Shown: positions 9,577 to 18,784 of the stretch, piece after piece | Layout of the letters: every line of letters starts with the position of its first letter | How positions within the stretch are numbered: position 1 is the first letter of the stretch | Origin: Sphingobacterium endophyticum | GTDB taxonomy: Bacteria; Bacteroidota; Bacteroidia; Sphingobacteriales; Sphingobacteriaceae | Length of the DNA: 64,000 nucleotides | Reading direction: 5' to 3' | NCBI RefSeq assembly: GCF_009733535.1 | Contig: NZ_SMMI01000009.1 | Location: 1 to 64,000, forward strand | Notes under the pieces: model-generated | Told to the model about the DNA's origin: nothing | Databases searched by the model: none | The model's input: only the letters and a program-made list of their open reading frames with translations | Position numbers and translations under genes: made by a program

Positions 9577-10249
9577 GGCCTGTAATCTTATATCCGATAC
9601 CATATACTGCTTGGATATCGATCCTGGCACCTGCCTCGGAGAGTTTTCTTCGAATATTTTTCATTTGGGAATAGAGGAAGTCAAGATTATTCACCTTTTC
9701 TGTGATATCGCCCCAAACGTACTCTGAAATTGAGATCTTATTGATGACCCTTCCTTGGTTGACGATGAGATAATACAGGATGTCGAATTCCTTTTTGGTC
9801 AAAGCGAGATCTTCACTGCCAACCCTCACCTCCCTTTTCTCCGGATAGATCTTGATATTGTTCCATTTCAGCCACTTCATGCCGTTGTGGTTCCTGCGTC
9901 TGATTGCTGAACCGACCCTTGCTGCCATTTCGGCCAGGTGGAATGGCTTTGACATATAATCGTCAGCGCCCTGTTGGAGCCCTATAATCCTGTCGCCAAC
10001 GGAATTCTTTGCCGAGACGATGATCACGGCCTCACGGGTTTCCCGTTGAACTATTTCCGAGAGCAGGTCCATACCGCTGCCCCCAGGGAGTGTGATATCC
10101 AGCAGGATGCAGTCGTATTCATAGGAAATGATCATGTCCAATGCCATTTTATAATCTAAAGCATGGTCAACTATGTAACCGTTTTTGGATAGAGTTTGTA
10201 TCATGACCTCCAAAAGTTCGGCTTCGTCCTCAACGATCAATATCTTCAT
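9557..10249 (-). CDS. OmpR/PhoB-family response regulator
   Basis: A 230-residue transcription regulator. The receiver domain has the acidic pair in ILIVEDEAEL (residues 3-12), the phospho-acceptor Asp in CILLDITLPGGSG (about residue 51), a Ser in VIIVSAKN and the Lys in DDYMSKPF (about 101). The C-terminal winged helix shows LALTKKEFDILYYLIVN and the recognition region, ending GYKITGREEEID. The gene overlaps the kinase gene, forming a standard pair. Next to it, divergently transcribed, lies a PepSY-like lipoprotein, a common arrangement in Bacteroidota that suggests the pair responds to envelope conditions and controls both flanks. Confidence 0.95.
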   Translation of the reverse strand: MKILIVEDEAELLEVMIQTLSKNGYIVDHALDYKMALDMIISYEYDCILLDITLPGGSGMDLLSEIVQRETREAVIIVSAKNSVGDRIIGLQQGADDYMSKPFHLAEMAARVGSAIRRRNHNGMKWLKWNNIKIYPEKREVRVGSEDLALTKKEFDILYYLIVNQGRVINKISISEYVWGDITEKVNNLDFLYSQMKNIRRKLSEAGARIDIQAVYGIGYKITGREEEID

Positions 10250-10274
10250 AAAGTAAGCTTATAGTCTTATCCGC

Positions 10275-10282
10275 CAAAAATA
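10275..10282 (-). promoter_or_regulatory. Putative -7 element for the regulator/kinase operon
   Basis: On the minus strand this reads TATTTTTG, matching TAnnTTTG, 26 bases before the regulator start codon. No clear -33 TTTG is seen at the usual distance, so the call is tentative. Confidence 0.35.
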
Positions 10283-10380
10283 TGTCTCAATTCTGGATAG
10301 AATCTGGAATATATTTTGTTCATAACCGCAGTTTGAATATTGTGTTACAATTCGAAAAGGATCTTTTATTAAAAAAATCT

Positions 10381-10411
10381 ATGCAAACCACTGTTAAACA
10401 GTGGTTTGCAT
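10381..10411. repeat. Perfect 31-base palindrome in the divergent promoter region
   Basis: Arms of 15 bases (ATGCAAACCACTGTT and its exact complement) are separated by one base. On the minus strand the palindrome is followed by AGATTTTTTT, so it could act as an intrinsic terminator for leftward transcription. Its location between the response regulator and the PepSY lipoprotein gene also fits an operator. Which role is right cannot be decided from sequence. Confidence 0.7.
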
Positions 10412-10504
10412 AATCTAATGAGCTTTAGCATACGGATATTCCCAAAATTCCAATTTTTCTCCAGAATTGTAATGGAGATTTGATCGGGACAATACAAAAA
10501 GAAT

Positions 10505-11341
10505 ATGAGGCAACTTTTTAATATTTGCATTTTTGCCCTCTGCCTTTCGCATTCAGGCTGTTCAAAAGATGAAAGCATTGGAGAAAACCATACGGCCAAA
10601 AAGAATTTTGATGAAATGTACCCAGGAGCGACCAACATAAAGTGGTCTTCCCGAAGTGGACATGAGGTCGTTAGATTCAATTCGAGCAACAGGGAATTAG
10701 AGGCATGGTTCGATCATTCAGGATCTTGGAAACTCACTGAAACGGAAATACCCTTAACGCTACTGCCTTCTGCCGTTGGAGAGGCCTTTGCTCAAGGGGA
10801 TTATTCCAACTGGGAAATAGAAGATATAGATTATGTCCAACGTAGGGACCACGATCCGATCTATGTACTTGAAGTTGAACTGGGTGAAGAGGAGTTCGAC
10901 CTCTACTACACCTCTGACGGCACACTGGTGAAGGCATTCCGAGACAGTGATGCCACAAACGACTACCTTCCAAAGGAATTACCGATCGTTGTTTCGACTT
11001 ATATGGAGGTACACCATCGCGGATTCCGTTTGATTGACGTAGAAATCGAGGACGGACTTTTGGAAATAGAGTTTATTGAGAACAACACCAAGATGGATAT
11101 CCATTTTGATAATTCTGGAACCTGGCTAAGAACTTCTAGCAAGGTTACTGTGAACGAATTTCCCAAAAATCTTTTTGAAAAACTCAAGGCATCTCAGTAT
11201 GGAGCTTTCAGAATAGATGATGTGGAATTTGTGGAGACCCCATCTGCATCCTTCTATATCCTTGAACTAGAATCAGGAGAAACGGATTTGGATCTCAGGA
11301 TCTCCCTCGACGGTCACTTTGAAATAATCTTTGAGGATTAA
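10505..11341 (+). CDS. PepSY-like repeat lipoprotein
   Basis: A 278-residue lipoprotein (signal to the lipobox SHSGC, Cys19) made of about four beta-rich PepSY-like units of the type called DUF2874 or beta-lactamase-inhibitor-like. Each unit has a helix, then a pattern of aromatic and acidic strands: YPGATNIKWSSRSGHEV; WEIEDIDYVQRRDHDP and YVLEVELGEEEFDLYY; FRLIDVEIEDGLLEIEF; FRIDDVEFVETPSASFY and ILELESGETDLDLRIS. Such proteins sit in the periplasm and are often encoded beside two-component systems in Bacteroidota, as here, where the regulator gene is divergent 255 bases away. A role as sensor cofactor or regulated output is likely but unproven. A strong terminator follows. Confidence 0.82.
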   Translation: MRQLFNICIFALCLSHSGCSKDESIGENHTAKKNFDEMYPGATNIKWSSRSGHEVVRFNSSNRELEAWFDHSGSWKLTETEIPLTLLPSAVGEAFAQGDYSNWEIEDIDYVQRRDHDPIYVLEVELGEEEFDLYYTSDGTLVKAFRDSDATNDYLPKELPIVVSTYMEVHHRGFRLIDVEIEDGLLEIEFIENNTKMDIHFDNSGTWLRTSSKVTVNEFPKNLFEKLKASQYGAFRIDDVEFVETPSASFYILELESGETDLDLRISLDGHFEIIFED

Positions 11342-11377
11342 CGGCCCATTAGTATAATAGATTATAGTTTATCGTGT

Positions 11378-11398
11378 GAAGCCCCGAAATGGGGCTTC
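11378..11398 (+). terminator. Terminator after the PepSY-like gene
   Basis: A perfect 8-bp stem GAAGCCCC/GGGGCTTC with a 5-base loop lies 37 bases after the stop, followed by TACCTTTT. The rest of the spacer up to 11702 shows nothing recognisable. Confidence 0.75.
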
Positions 11399-11702
11399 TA
11401 CCTTTTGGAAGTTAGAGGTTGGCGATGGTTTCACAATCTTTCCAAGACTTTCAGCGACCTTGATCCTTAATTAGTTGGAACGCCATTTTATCTTGATTCT
11501 GCCCATGGGTTCTTTTCCGATGATAATTCTCGGGAATTTCTAAGGATCCGATTTTACCTGTTTTCCGGTTTATTAAAATAAAATTCCGTAAGGTAAATTT
11601 TGTGGCTAATACCTCCTGGAGGTTCTCAAGGTTACTGGATCTGCTTTCCTTAAGAGAGCTAGGTAGGTATACCCTTTGATTGAACCTAGAGAGCTGCTTG
11701 GC

Positions 11703-13022
11703 CTACCTTCCATTGAGATCTACCGTTCGTTCCAGATAGATTATACCGTTGAAAGAGGAGGTATAGTCCATTTTGGCTTCAAAGGTAAGATCCAGCAATC
11801 TGCCTGAAAACCATGGAAACCCACTGGGCCGTCCCTGTGTATTGGGTAGGGGAATGAACCTATTTCCGCTCTTCTTGTTCTGCAGAAATCCTTCGAGGGA
11901 TTCCTTTGCTGATGCAGGTATCTTTGCAACCTTGGTAAAATCCGCATGGAAATAATCCTTTCCGAAGAATGCGGGAGAATAATTTCCACTTCCCGAAGTA
12001 ATTGCCAGGGAATAGACCCTATCCCCGAATTCCCGAAAGATGTCAGTTCCAAAGTAGGTGAATCCACGGTAGGTGTCGTTCATATACCAGTTTTCGGCAA
12101 ATTCCTTACTATAGGAAGCATAGGTGTTCACATCAAGGACGTTGTGGTTATTGTGGGACCAGACCAGGATCTTCTGTCCCGGAAATATATACCTGGATAG
12201 CAGAATAAAGTTCAGGGCCATGATCGCATCCCTGCTTTTTCCATCGATAAGATGGGCGAAAAGATTCCTGATATTGTTGATCTCGATCATGGATAGATTT
12301 CTTTCTTTGGTGTTCAGTGCGCTATAACGCACAGCCTCTTCGATCCTGTCGACCTCAAGGTTGAAGTTCTTGGGGTCTACTGAATCCTTATTTGATCTGA
12401 ATTCTTCTTTCATCATGTAAGAGAGGTCCTTCGTGAAACGCTTATAACTGTCCGTTTCAATAGTATATCCAATAGTGTCTAGAAGACTTTTCAAGTATGG
12501 AACGAGTCTGTCCTTAGAGTATTTCCCCGCATGGCGAACGTCGAACCCACCAATACGGATAGGATTAGGGCCCTTGAGTTCGGATGAGTAATAGTGCCAA
12601 AGTTCTTTGCTTACCTCACTTTCCGACCAACAGGTATATATACTTTCCTGGACGAACCTTTCGATCTCCTTGGGATCATCGAGGTCTGAAAGGCCGAACA
12701 TTATGGAAAAAAGATCTGCCTCGAAAAGGAGAACATCGAATCCCTTTTGCTCATGAAGATATTTTACCAACCGGGTCTTCATCTGTATGGCACCTCCATC
12801 TCCGTGGCTGGGTTCACCCAGAAGGACCATATCGGCCTCACCGATCGATTTTCCGATATCTTCCAGGTCCCTGAAATCGGTATCGCCAATTATTAAAGGC
12901 TGGATCCCACTACTTCCTGAATAAAGTTGATCCAGGTAAATTTTGGAAAAGTCCGGTGTTGATTGTCCTTTTGCCAGATGCAGATCTGCAAAAAGTATAA
13001 GGATTAAAAGAGGAAACTTCAT
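11703..13022 (-). CDS. Erythromycin-esterase-family (EreA/B-like) hydrolase, exported
   Basis: A 439-residue protein of the erythromycin esterase-like family. I chose the ATG at 13022 because it starts a clear signal peptide (MKFPLLILILFADLHLAKGQ); the open frame extends to 13085. Family landmarks: VLLGEPSHGDGGAIQMK, with the conserved Gly-Glu-x-x-His-Gly and its catalytic histidine; FDVLLFEAD; IRIGGFDVR; and ILVWSHNNHN near the C-terminal half. True macrolide esterases belong to this family, but most Bacteroidota members have unknown substrates, and nothing here shows macrolide activity. The gene stands alone. The family assignment is good; the substrate is unknown. Confidence 0.82.
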   Translation of the reverse strand: MKFPLLILILFADLHLAKGQSTPDFSKIYLDQLYSGSSGIQPLIIGDTDFRDLEDIGKSIGEADMVLLGEPSHGDGGAIQMKTRLVKYLHEQKGFDVLLFEADLFSIMFGLSDLDDPKEIERFVQESIYTCWSESEVSKELWHYYSSELKGPNPIRIGGFDVRHAGKYSKDRLVPYLKSLLDTIGYTIETDSYKRFTKDLSYMMKEEFRSNKDSVDPKNFNLEVDRIEEAVRYSALNTKERNLSMIEINNIRNLFAHLIDGKSRDAIMALNFILLSRYIFPGQKILVWSHNNHNVLDVNTYASYSKEFAENWYMNDTYRGFTYFGTDIFREFGDRVYSLAITSGSGNYSPAFFGKDYFHADFTKVAKIPASAKESLEGFLQNKKSGNRFIPLPNTQGRPSGFPWFSGRLLDLTFEAKMDYTSSFNGIIYLERTVDLNGR

Positions 13023-13247
13023 TACATGTTCTTTAATAAATATGCTTATTCGGGCGAAAATAAACTGATTGTTGATGATAACCAAAAAAAACTAGAATTT
13101 CCTTCCTGTGGCAGACAATCCGTTGGATATCGGGCACTTTAACTTTTTATCGGTCAATTTGGTGTTTATCCATTGGATTCTCTTTTTTAATGAATCGGAA
13201 TAATCCGGGCCTGACCTAGCACTAAAGCGCTGGTTTTGGAAACCCTA

Positions 13248-14348
13248 TTAAGGTTTCCTTTCTTCGACAAAGAGACCGGTAGGGGTATAGTGAGTATCAC
13301 CTTCAGAACTGAAGTATTCCTGTCCGTTTTTCCATATCCACAGGGGTCTATTCTTTTCATTTTTTCTCCATCCGGTTGCAAAGGCATTTCCCTTTAGTAC
13401 TTTCAGGTCCGAAAGCTCGGCATTGATCGATGGATCGGGATTGATGTTCCAATCCAGCGATCTCGCATTCTTCCAGACCATTGGCTGGTTGTCCACCGTT
13501 CCTCCAATCAGTACATTGTTGTGATCGGTCGTTATGGACTGGCCATAATTGACTGGCGATGTTTTTGTTGGCAGTATGTGCTGCTTCCCGTTCTTCCAGT
13601 ACTGAACGGTCTGTGAGTCCCCTACAAAACCGGAACCGACGACATATATGTCGCTTCCCAGGACAGTGATCTGGTTGGGAACGAGGTTTTCATCGTTCCT
13701 GTTCTCCAGCACGGTCGGTATCCCATTCTTCCAGTATTTGCCCTGGGTTCCTATTTCCTCATTTATTTCGTAACCGGCAACATAGGTGTCATTTCCGACC
13801 ACATGGATGTCATATAGCCTGGCCGTATGTCTACCGTCCGTCAAATCCGTGGCCTTCCCGTTTTTCCAGACACATGCTACCCATTTCCCGCCGGTCTTTA
13901 TGTACCTTCCAGCAACATAGACATCCGAATTGGATACGAATACAGCCTTAGCTTCCGACCTTATCGCAGAGGTAGGTGTTTCCAACTTTTGTAATTTGCC
14001 ATTTTTCCAAAGCACGGCAGTCTTTGGGTGGTACTGCCAGGTCAGATCAGAATTTATAAATCCCACTACATAAACATTCCCTTGGGAAACAAAAATATCG
14101 CTTGCGGTTGCTGAAACGTTTCCGTCATAGGCGAGCATGTATTCATTTCCGTTCTTATGGAAGAAGGGGCGGTTTACACCATCGACTTTTTTTATTCCTG
14201 TCACGTAGACATCGGCTTCTATGGGTTCCGGTAGAGGATCCTCTTTCGAATTCTGATCCTTTTTGCAGGAAGTCAGGAAATAAGCGAAGATACCCGAAAG
14301 TATGATTGCAATCAAATGTTGGGTAGCTGGATTTGGTAATCTTTTCAT
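13248..14348 (-). CDS. Lipoprotein with beta-propeller-like repeats
   Basis: A 366-residue lipoprotein (lipobox FLTSC, Cys28) built from about seven repeats of 45-50 residues. Each repeat has a strand DVYVTG / NVYVVG / DVYVAG / DTYVAG / DIYVVG and then an aromatic-Lys-Asn motif, AVLWKNGK, CVWKNGK, KYWKNG, QYWKNGK, MVWKN, WIWKNGQ. The spacing suggests a beta-propeller with one blade per repeat. Similar proteins are annotated as hypothetical surface lipoproteins in Bacteroidota. A 7-bp stem (GGAAACC/GGTTTCC, 13238-13258) overlaps the stop codon. The repeats are directly visible; the propeller fold is inferred and the function is unknown. Confidence 0.78.
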   Translation of the reverse strand: MKRLPNPATQHLIAIILSGIFAYFLTSCKKDQNSKEDPLPEPIEADVYVTGIKKVDGVNRPFFHKNGNEYMLAYDGNVSATASDIFVSQGNVYVVGFINSDLTWQYHPKTAVLWKNGKLQKLETPTSAIRSEAKAVFVSNSDVYVAGRYIKTGGKWVACVWKNGKATDLTDGRHTARLYDIHVVGNDTYVAGYEINEEIGTQGKYWKNGIPTVLENRNDENLVPNQITVLGSDIYVVGSGFVGDSQTVQYWKNGKQHILPTKTSPVNYGQSITTDHNNVLIGGTVDNQPMVWKNARSLDWNINPDPSINAELSDLKVLKGNAFATGWRKNEKNRPLWIWKNGQEYFSSEGDTHYTPTGLFVEERKP

Positions 14349-16100
14349 GTCATAGTTAAATTAGGGGCGGCAGATGAAGTCCATGTGATAAAATTAAAGA
14401 TATTTTAATAGAAGGGAATCAGGAAGAAGCTATGATTTAGCTGTCAATTTCTATTTTTTGTCTACATTTTATATACAATGCCTGTAAATGTGGTCAAGGG
14501 AATTTACTTCTAGGTTCTTTTCACAGCTCCGCCTATGGCAGACCTTATTTTATGTCGGGACTTTGAGAATCGACCAAAACTGATTTTGGATTATCGTAAG
14601 GTAGATTTGATGGCATAGATTGAGACCTATAAATCGGTTCTGCCTGCCATTTGATTAGTAAACTGAATGTATCGGAAGAACCTTTTTCTTCTAACTGAGG
14701 AAAATGAATTGCCGGAAAACGGATTTACGATTTATTTTAAGATGTTGTGACCAAGGTGTCCAGTCGACTTTAGGGAATTCCGTGCAAATGTCTTCTAGAA
14801 AGGAAGAGCTACTGAATCCTCCATCTCAAGATTGGGCTCCTCTTAATCGGCAGGCTTGTTTCAATGGTTGATTAAGGTAAGATATGGTAAGGTAAGGCAT
14901 CATCGTTTCTTTATACGATCTTTTTAACGTAATTTATGATATTAAATCGATTCGGGTCTGGGATTGTAGCTATTCGGTCATAATTTGGAATTTAACTTTT
15001 TTCCAATAACATTGAATAAGCTATTTTTACCCAACATTTTCCTTAGAGGATTATGAACACTTGGTTAACGGCCCCTTTCTCTAGGGGCCTATTTTTTATT
15101 CCTTTACGTACCGCATTGGAAATTTTATCAGGTTATAACGACAGAATAATTTAGCCAGCTTAGAACGATAGCTTGATTTGGTGAAAATGTAAATCTCTTC
15201 CACTACAAAAGATTTATATTTTTACCGTAAATAATCGACTTAGATTTTTTCTATAAAAAACAGCTGCTGAAAGCTTAAGATTTATTGAATTCTATATTTA
15301 GAAGGTTAATCCAAAAAAATTATGCCGCATAATGTATTTAATGCACTTCATCCAATAGCAGAAATTCAATACTGGCTTCTAATTTCATTACAGAATGTCG
15401 CTTCCCCACACAGGGAGAGACTCGCGTCCGATGAGGTAAAGTCGATACCGGAAGGATGATTCCCAATTTATTTTTCCATCGATCTTTATGGGCTGAGAAA
15501 TTTAGCTTCTAATATTTCCTAATCCATACAACCATTAGGTTAACATTTAGAAGGTTGCGATTTTTTATAGGGAAATAATGAAGTTCAGCCCCTTTTGTAG
15601 ACAATTTGTAGATAGGAATAGGAGTTTTCTGTAGATTGTTATACCCTGTTTGAGACCGATGTTTTATTAACTTTACCGTTGAGCAAATGATTAAGGAAAG
15701 GGTGAATCAAAGGACATGATGCTCCACAAAAAGGTATGATCGTAATGCTCGATAGCAGACTTTCAATGCCTTCCAAAAATATCCCGTGTGAAAAATTGAT
15801 TAAGCGTCAAAAAGCACCAACTGCGCCAGTGGGTACATCCAAGGGGAAGATAAATGCCGACGGGGACTTATTATGGGAAATTTAAACTCTGTCAAAAAAT
15901 TGACTGGGCCTGATTGATTTAGGAAAGGACTGAACAGCAATCAAATTAAAAGACTGGATGCCGGATGAAAGGAAGTATTGGCTTAAATGCCATCATTTTC
16001 GGAATGGCCGGTGGTTCTTTTTATCGGTCTTGACCGACTGGGCAGGATGGTTTTGATAAATAGAAGATTAAGTACAGAAAACCAGGTATAAACATTCTAA
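14349..16100. other. 1.75-kb gene desert
   Basis: No open frame with protein character on either strand. The only definable item is an intrinsic terminator at 15070-15097, which implies that some transcript, perhaps non-coding, ends there. The size is unusual for a bacterial chromosome and suggests eroded sequence. Confidence 0.55.
15070..15097 (+). terminator. Orphan intrinsic terminator
   Basis: GGCCCC, an 8-base loop and GGGGCC, then a run of T (TATTTTTTATT). No gene lies in the 720 bases before it on this strand, so it would end an unannotated RNA or be left over from a lost gene. Confidence 0.6.
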
Positions 16101-16997
16101 ATGGATAAAATGAACAGAACAATAATTTATTCGGCCACTACAGTGATAGCCCTTTTGAACGGCTGCAGCTTTCAGCAATCGGTGGAAAAGGACCTGATAA
16201 CCGGTGCTTTTTCAAGGGGTGAGGGCATCAGTTGCGAGGAAGTACATATTGATACAGGTGGGCGAACAGGGAAGGAGCTTGCTTTTGTTTACGGGGAAAA
16301 AGTAAATATCTTATTTGAGAACGTGCGGGGATTTACAGAACAGAACGGTAAGGTCTTTCCGGGATTATCCATACATGTCGTTGAAAATGGCCAGGATACA
16401 CTGCTGGCCTATCCAGACCTGTTTGAGGCTATTGGCGAGGGAACGGATCTGTCCCCGCTTCAGATGCAGGCCAATTTCACGGCTGTCCTGCCTTATGGGA
16501 ACAAAAAGGACTATAAGGCCTACATCAAGATCTGGGACAAAAAGGGAACGGGAACATTTTCCTATGAAATGCCCTTTACGGTAATGGAGAGCAAACTGCT
16601 TGATGTCCGTTCAAGTGGACTCGAGTATGGGGCAGTGTATTTATGGAACTTAACCCGTAATGAGGTCGTGCTGGACAGTGTCTTCAGCCAAAAGGACTCA
16701 TTGATTCTGATTATCGAGGGAACTGAGGGCTTCAGGGAAGTAGGGGATAAGGTCTACCCGGAACTATCCGTAGCATTGAGTGACAGAGCCGGTAGGGCTT
16801 TACTTTCCAATCCCAACTTACTTGGTCATGTTCAACTGAAAGGAATCCCTTCTGATGATATTGCCCGGGAAGATCTCTTTGTTAAGCTCGGGTTCACCGA
16901 AGGCCACATCGATAACCCCTGTAGACTCAAGGTGGTGCTGGCCGATAGTAATTCCGAAAAAAAAATTGAGGTTTCCGGGGAGCTGTACATTCAGTAA
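16101..16997 (+). CDS. Lipoprotein with internally duplicated domain
   Basis: A 298-residue predicted lipoprotein (lipobox ALLNGC, Cys22). The mature protein holds two copies of one unknown domain. Copy one (residues about 68-160) contains VNILFENVRGFTEQNGKVFP, then GLSIHVVENGQDTLLAYPDL. Copy two (about 195-298) contains LILIIEGTEGFREVGDKVYP, then ELSVALSDRAGRALLSNPNL. The matched order of hydrophobic strand, Gly-Phe, Asp/Asn-Gly/Lys-Val-Phe/Tyr-Pro, and Leu-Leu-x-x-Pro-x-Leu makes the duplication evident. I do not recognise the domain. It stands between two gene deserts. An ATG at 16110 is an alternative start. Confidence 0.75.
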   Translation: MDKMNRTIIYSATTVIALLNGCSFQQSVEKDLITGAFSRGEGISCEEVHIDTGGRTGKELAFVYGEKVNILFENVRGFTEQNGKVFPGLSIHVVENGQDTLLAYPDLFEAIGEGTDLSPLQMQANFTAVLPYGNKKDYKAYIKIWDKKGTGTFSYEMPFTVMESKLLDVRSSGLEYGAVYLWNLTRNEVVLDSVFSQKDSLILIIEGTEGFREVGDKVYPELSVALSDRAGRALLSNPNLLGHVQLKGIPSDDIAREDLFVKLGFTEGHIDNPCRLKVVLADSNSEKKIEVSGELYIQ

Positions 16998-17590
16998 TTT
17001 GGCCTGTCGAGCATAAGAGCATATCGATATTTAAATTTTACCAAAATAAAATGGGTATGGGAGGGGAAGAGTGGAATGGATTTGAAAGTATGGATTCTAC
17101 CACTAGATGTCCTTTGAAATGATGGTTAATTAGAAAATACCTGATTTATAGACCGGGTTATAAAAAACGTTTTTTAACGCATTGCCACCTGTCCATTAAC
17201 ATTGCAGCGGAATCCAAAAGAATTGAATGTTCCGTTAGCATTGACCGAATCCCACTTGAAAGAGAGTTAACGGAGGGTTAAGGACTTTCGGCCGATAATT
17301 AAATAATGAACACTGATGCCATAGAAATAAGAATGAAATGAATAGGGGTTTTGAATTTGAGAGGAATCTTTTCCGATAACCCAATTGGATTACTGGGAAA
17401 ATTGCATCTAGTAGGCGCATTAAACATCCCATTCTATCAAGAAAGTAGGGTCATTATGCGTTAAAATAGTTAAGTTAAGGTCCAGCTAGGTCCCATTGAA
17501 AGGACGAAGATCGCCGAAATCCAAACTTTTTATATAGCACTTTATTTCCCTTTTATTCTTTGTTTATTCGTGAACCTATATATGCAAAAA

Positions 17591-17604
17591 ATGATCTGGA
17601 TCAT
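17591..17604. promoter_or_regulatory. Crp/Fnr-type palindrome
   Basis: ATGATC-TG-GATCAT contains TGAT-N4-ATCA, the core spacing of Fnr-family operators. Its centre lies about 42 bases before the start site expected from the -7 element at 17627, the classic position for a class II activator. Inference only: no regulator of this family is encoded in the window. Confidence 0.4.
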
Positions 17605-17626
17605 ATTAAAAAACAGATCAATTCCT

Positions 17627-17634
17627 TATTTTTG
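17627..17634 (+). promoter_or_regulatory. Putative -7 element for the porin gene
   Basis: TATTTTTG matches TAnnTTTG, 79 bases before the ATG at 17714. No strong -33 is visible, which would fit dependence on an activator bound at the palindrome just upstream. Confidence 0.45.
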
Positions 17635-17713
17635 TATTAAACAAAAATATAGATACCTTCTGGCGTGTTTGGATGGTAACAGACCAACAATTTAACCATA
17701 TTCCAATACATTT

Positions 17714-18322
17714 ATGAAAAGAATAATTTCGGGAATTTTCCTAACGGTGGCAACGGTAACGGTTAGCCATGCACAGAGCAATTTCGGAATGAGGGGCGGA
17801 CTCAACCTATCTAGCGAATATATGCGACTGGACAATCAGTCAGCGACGACCAAACTCGCCCCAATGTATCATTTGACCGTATACTATGATGTCCTGGTCT
17901 CCCCCGGATTTTCCGTTCAGCCCGGACTTTCCCTTGAGGCCAAGGGAGGGAAATCGGAAATAGGCGGAGAAAGCCTTACAGACCGCCTTCTATATCTTCA
18001 GGTTCCCGTGAATTTTCTTGGAAGGGCTCGAACCAGATCCGGCGATTTTTTCTTCGGTGGAGGACCCTTTCTTGCCTACGGTATCGATGCACGTGTTACA
18101 TCCGGCCGCAATGCGATCCATTTGGAATGGGGTAGCGGCCCTGAACAGCTCAGACCTTTCGATTTTGGATTAGGTGTACTTCTGGGATATCGGATGGACA
18201 ACGGGCTGGTCTTCCATATGGGAAGCAATGCAGGATTCATCAACATGTCGAACCAGGATGGCGCAAAGTATCTAAATAGGACCACCTCGGTAGGCATAGG
18301 CTATGAATTCCGGTTACGATAG
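17714..18322 (+). CDS. PorT-like outer-membrane beta-barrel protein
   Basis: A 202-residue outer-membrane protein. The signal peptide ends at SHAQ (residue 21). It is followed by FGMRGGLNLSS, the hallmark opening strand of the small Bacteroidota porin/PorT-like barrels, and by alternating polar/apolar strands (VQPGLSLEAKGG, LLYLQVPVNFLG, FFFGGGPFLAYG, FDFGLGVLLGYR), ending with Phe-Arg-Leu-Arg (GYEFRLR). About eight strands fit the length. These proteins are usually of unknown function or take part in envelope stress or transport. It is a single gene with its own promoter region. Confidence 0.88.
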   Translation: MKRIISGIFLTVATVTVSHAQSNFGMRGGLNLSSEYMRLDNQSATTKLAPMYHLTVYYDVLVSPGFSVQPGLSLEAKGGKSEIGGESLTDRLLYLQVPVNFLGRARTRSGDFFFGGGPFLAYGIDARVTSGRNAIHLEWGSGPEQLRPFDFGLGVLLGYRMDNGLVFHMGSNAGFINMSNQDGAKYLNRTTSVGIGYEFRLR

Positions 18323-18595
18323 CCAAAACGCAACGGGACACATGTTAACAGCATGGCTTACATTAACTGACTATTATTGGATAGACTAAAAAATCGATTG
18401 GTATGCTTGATGTCCATTGGCTACTTTTGGGTTATCAATGATTCCTCCACAGGCTCTTTGAACCCAATAAGTGGTCGAAGGGTCCTGTTGGGTATTGGGT
18501 CATATCGGAGATGATTTCACCTCTTACCAGCCTTATGCCTGAGTGGACCTTTTACACCTCATATTCTTTATATTTCCGAAATTCCCGTTCTGTCG

Positions 18596-18639
18596 AATAA
18601 TTCCCAGCATACCATTTAATAATTCCCAGCATACCTTTT
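18596..18639. repeat. Two tandem 22-bp repeats
   Basis: AATAATTCCCAGCATACC followed by A/T-rich bases occurs twice, with a period of exactly 22 bases. It lies in the 462-base spacer between the porin gene and the end of the amidinotransferase-family gene; the spacer otherwise shows nothing recognisable. Confidence 0.75.
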
Positions 18640-18784
18640 AATTTGTCACTATGTTCACAGCCTACAATCCTTCGGGATTTAAAAGCTCCACGACTTCCTG
18701 ACAATTTTTCGAAAGTATGTGATCCCTGTTTCTGTCGAGCGGTGGGAAAAATATCAGATATGACTTTTTCTCGGCAGTCCGGCT

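Larger units (their letters stand above)
16998..17713. other. Gene-free region with promoter for the porin gene
   Basis: Most of these 716 bases hold nothing recognisable. The last 130 bases contain the operator-like palindrome at 17591-17604 and the -7 element at 17627-17634 listed separately. Confidence 0.5.

Noticed and set aside
11984..11999. Second attachment site for the integrase
   Set aside because: Shares only about nine bases (ACTTCCCGA) with the mnmE end and lies inside a coding gene; too short to count.
11703..13022. Macrolide-resistance gene (EreA/B)
   Set aside because: The family matches, but an exported chromosomal Bacteroidota member of unknown substrate is not evidence of macrolide resistance.
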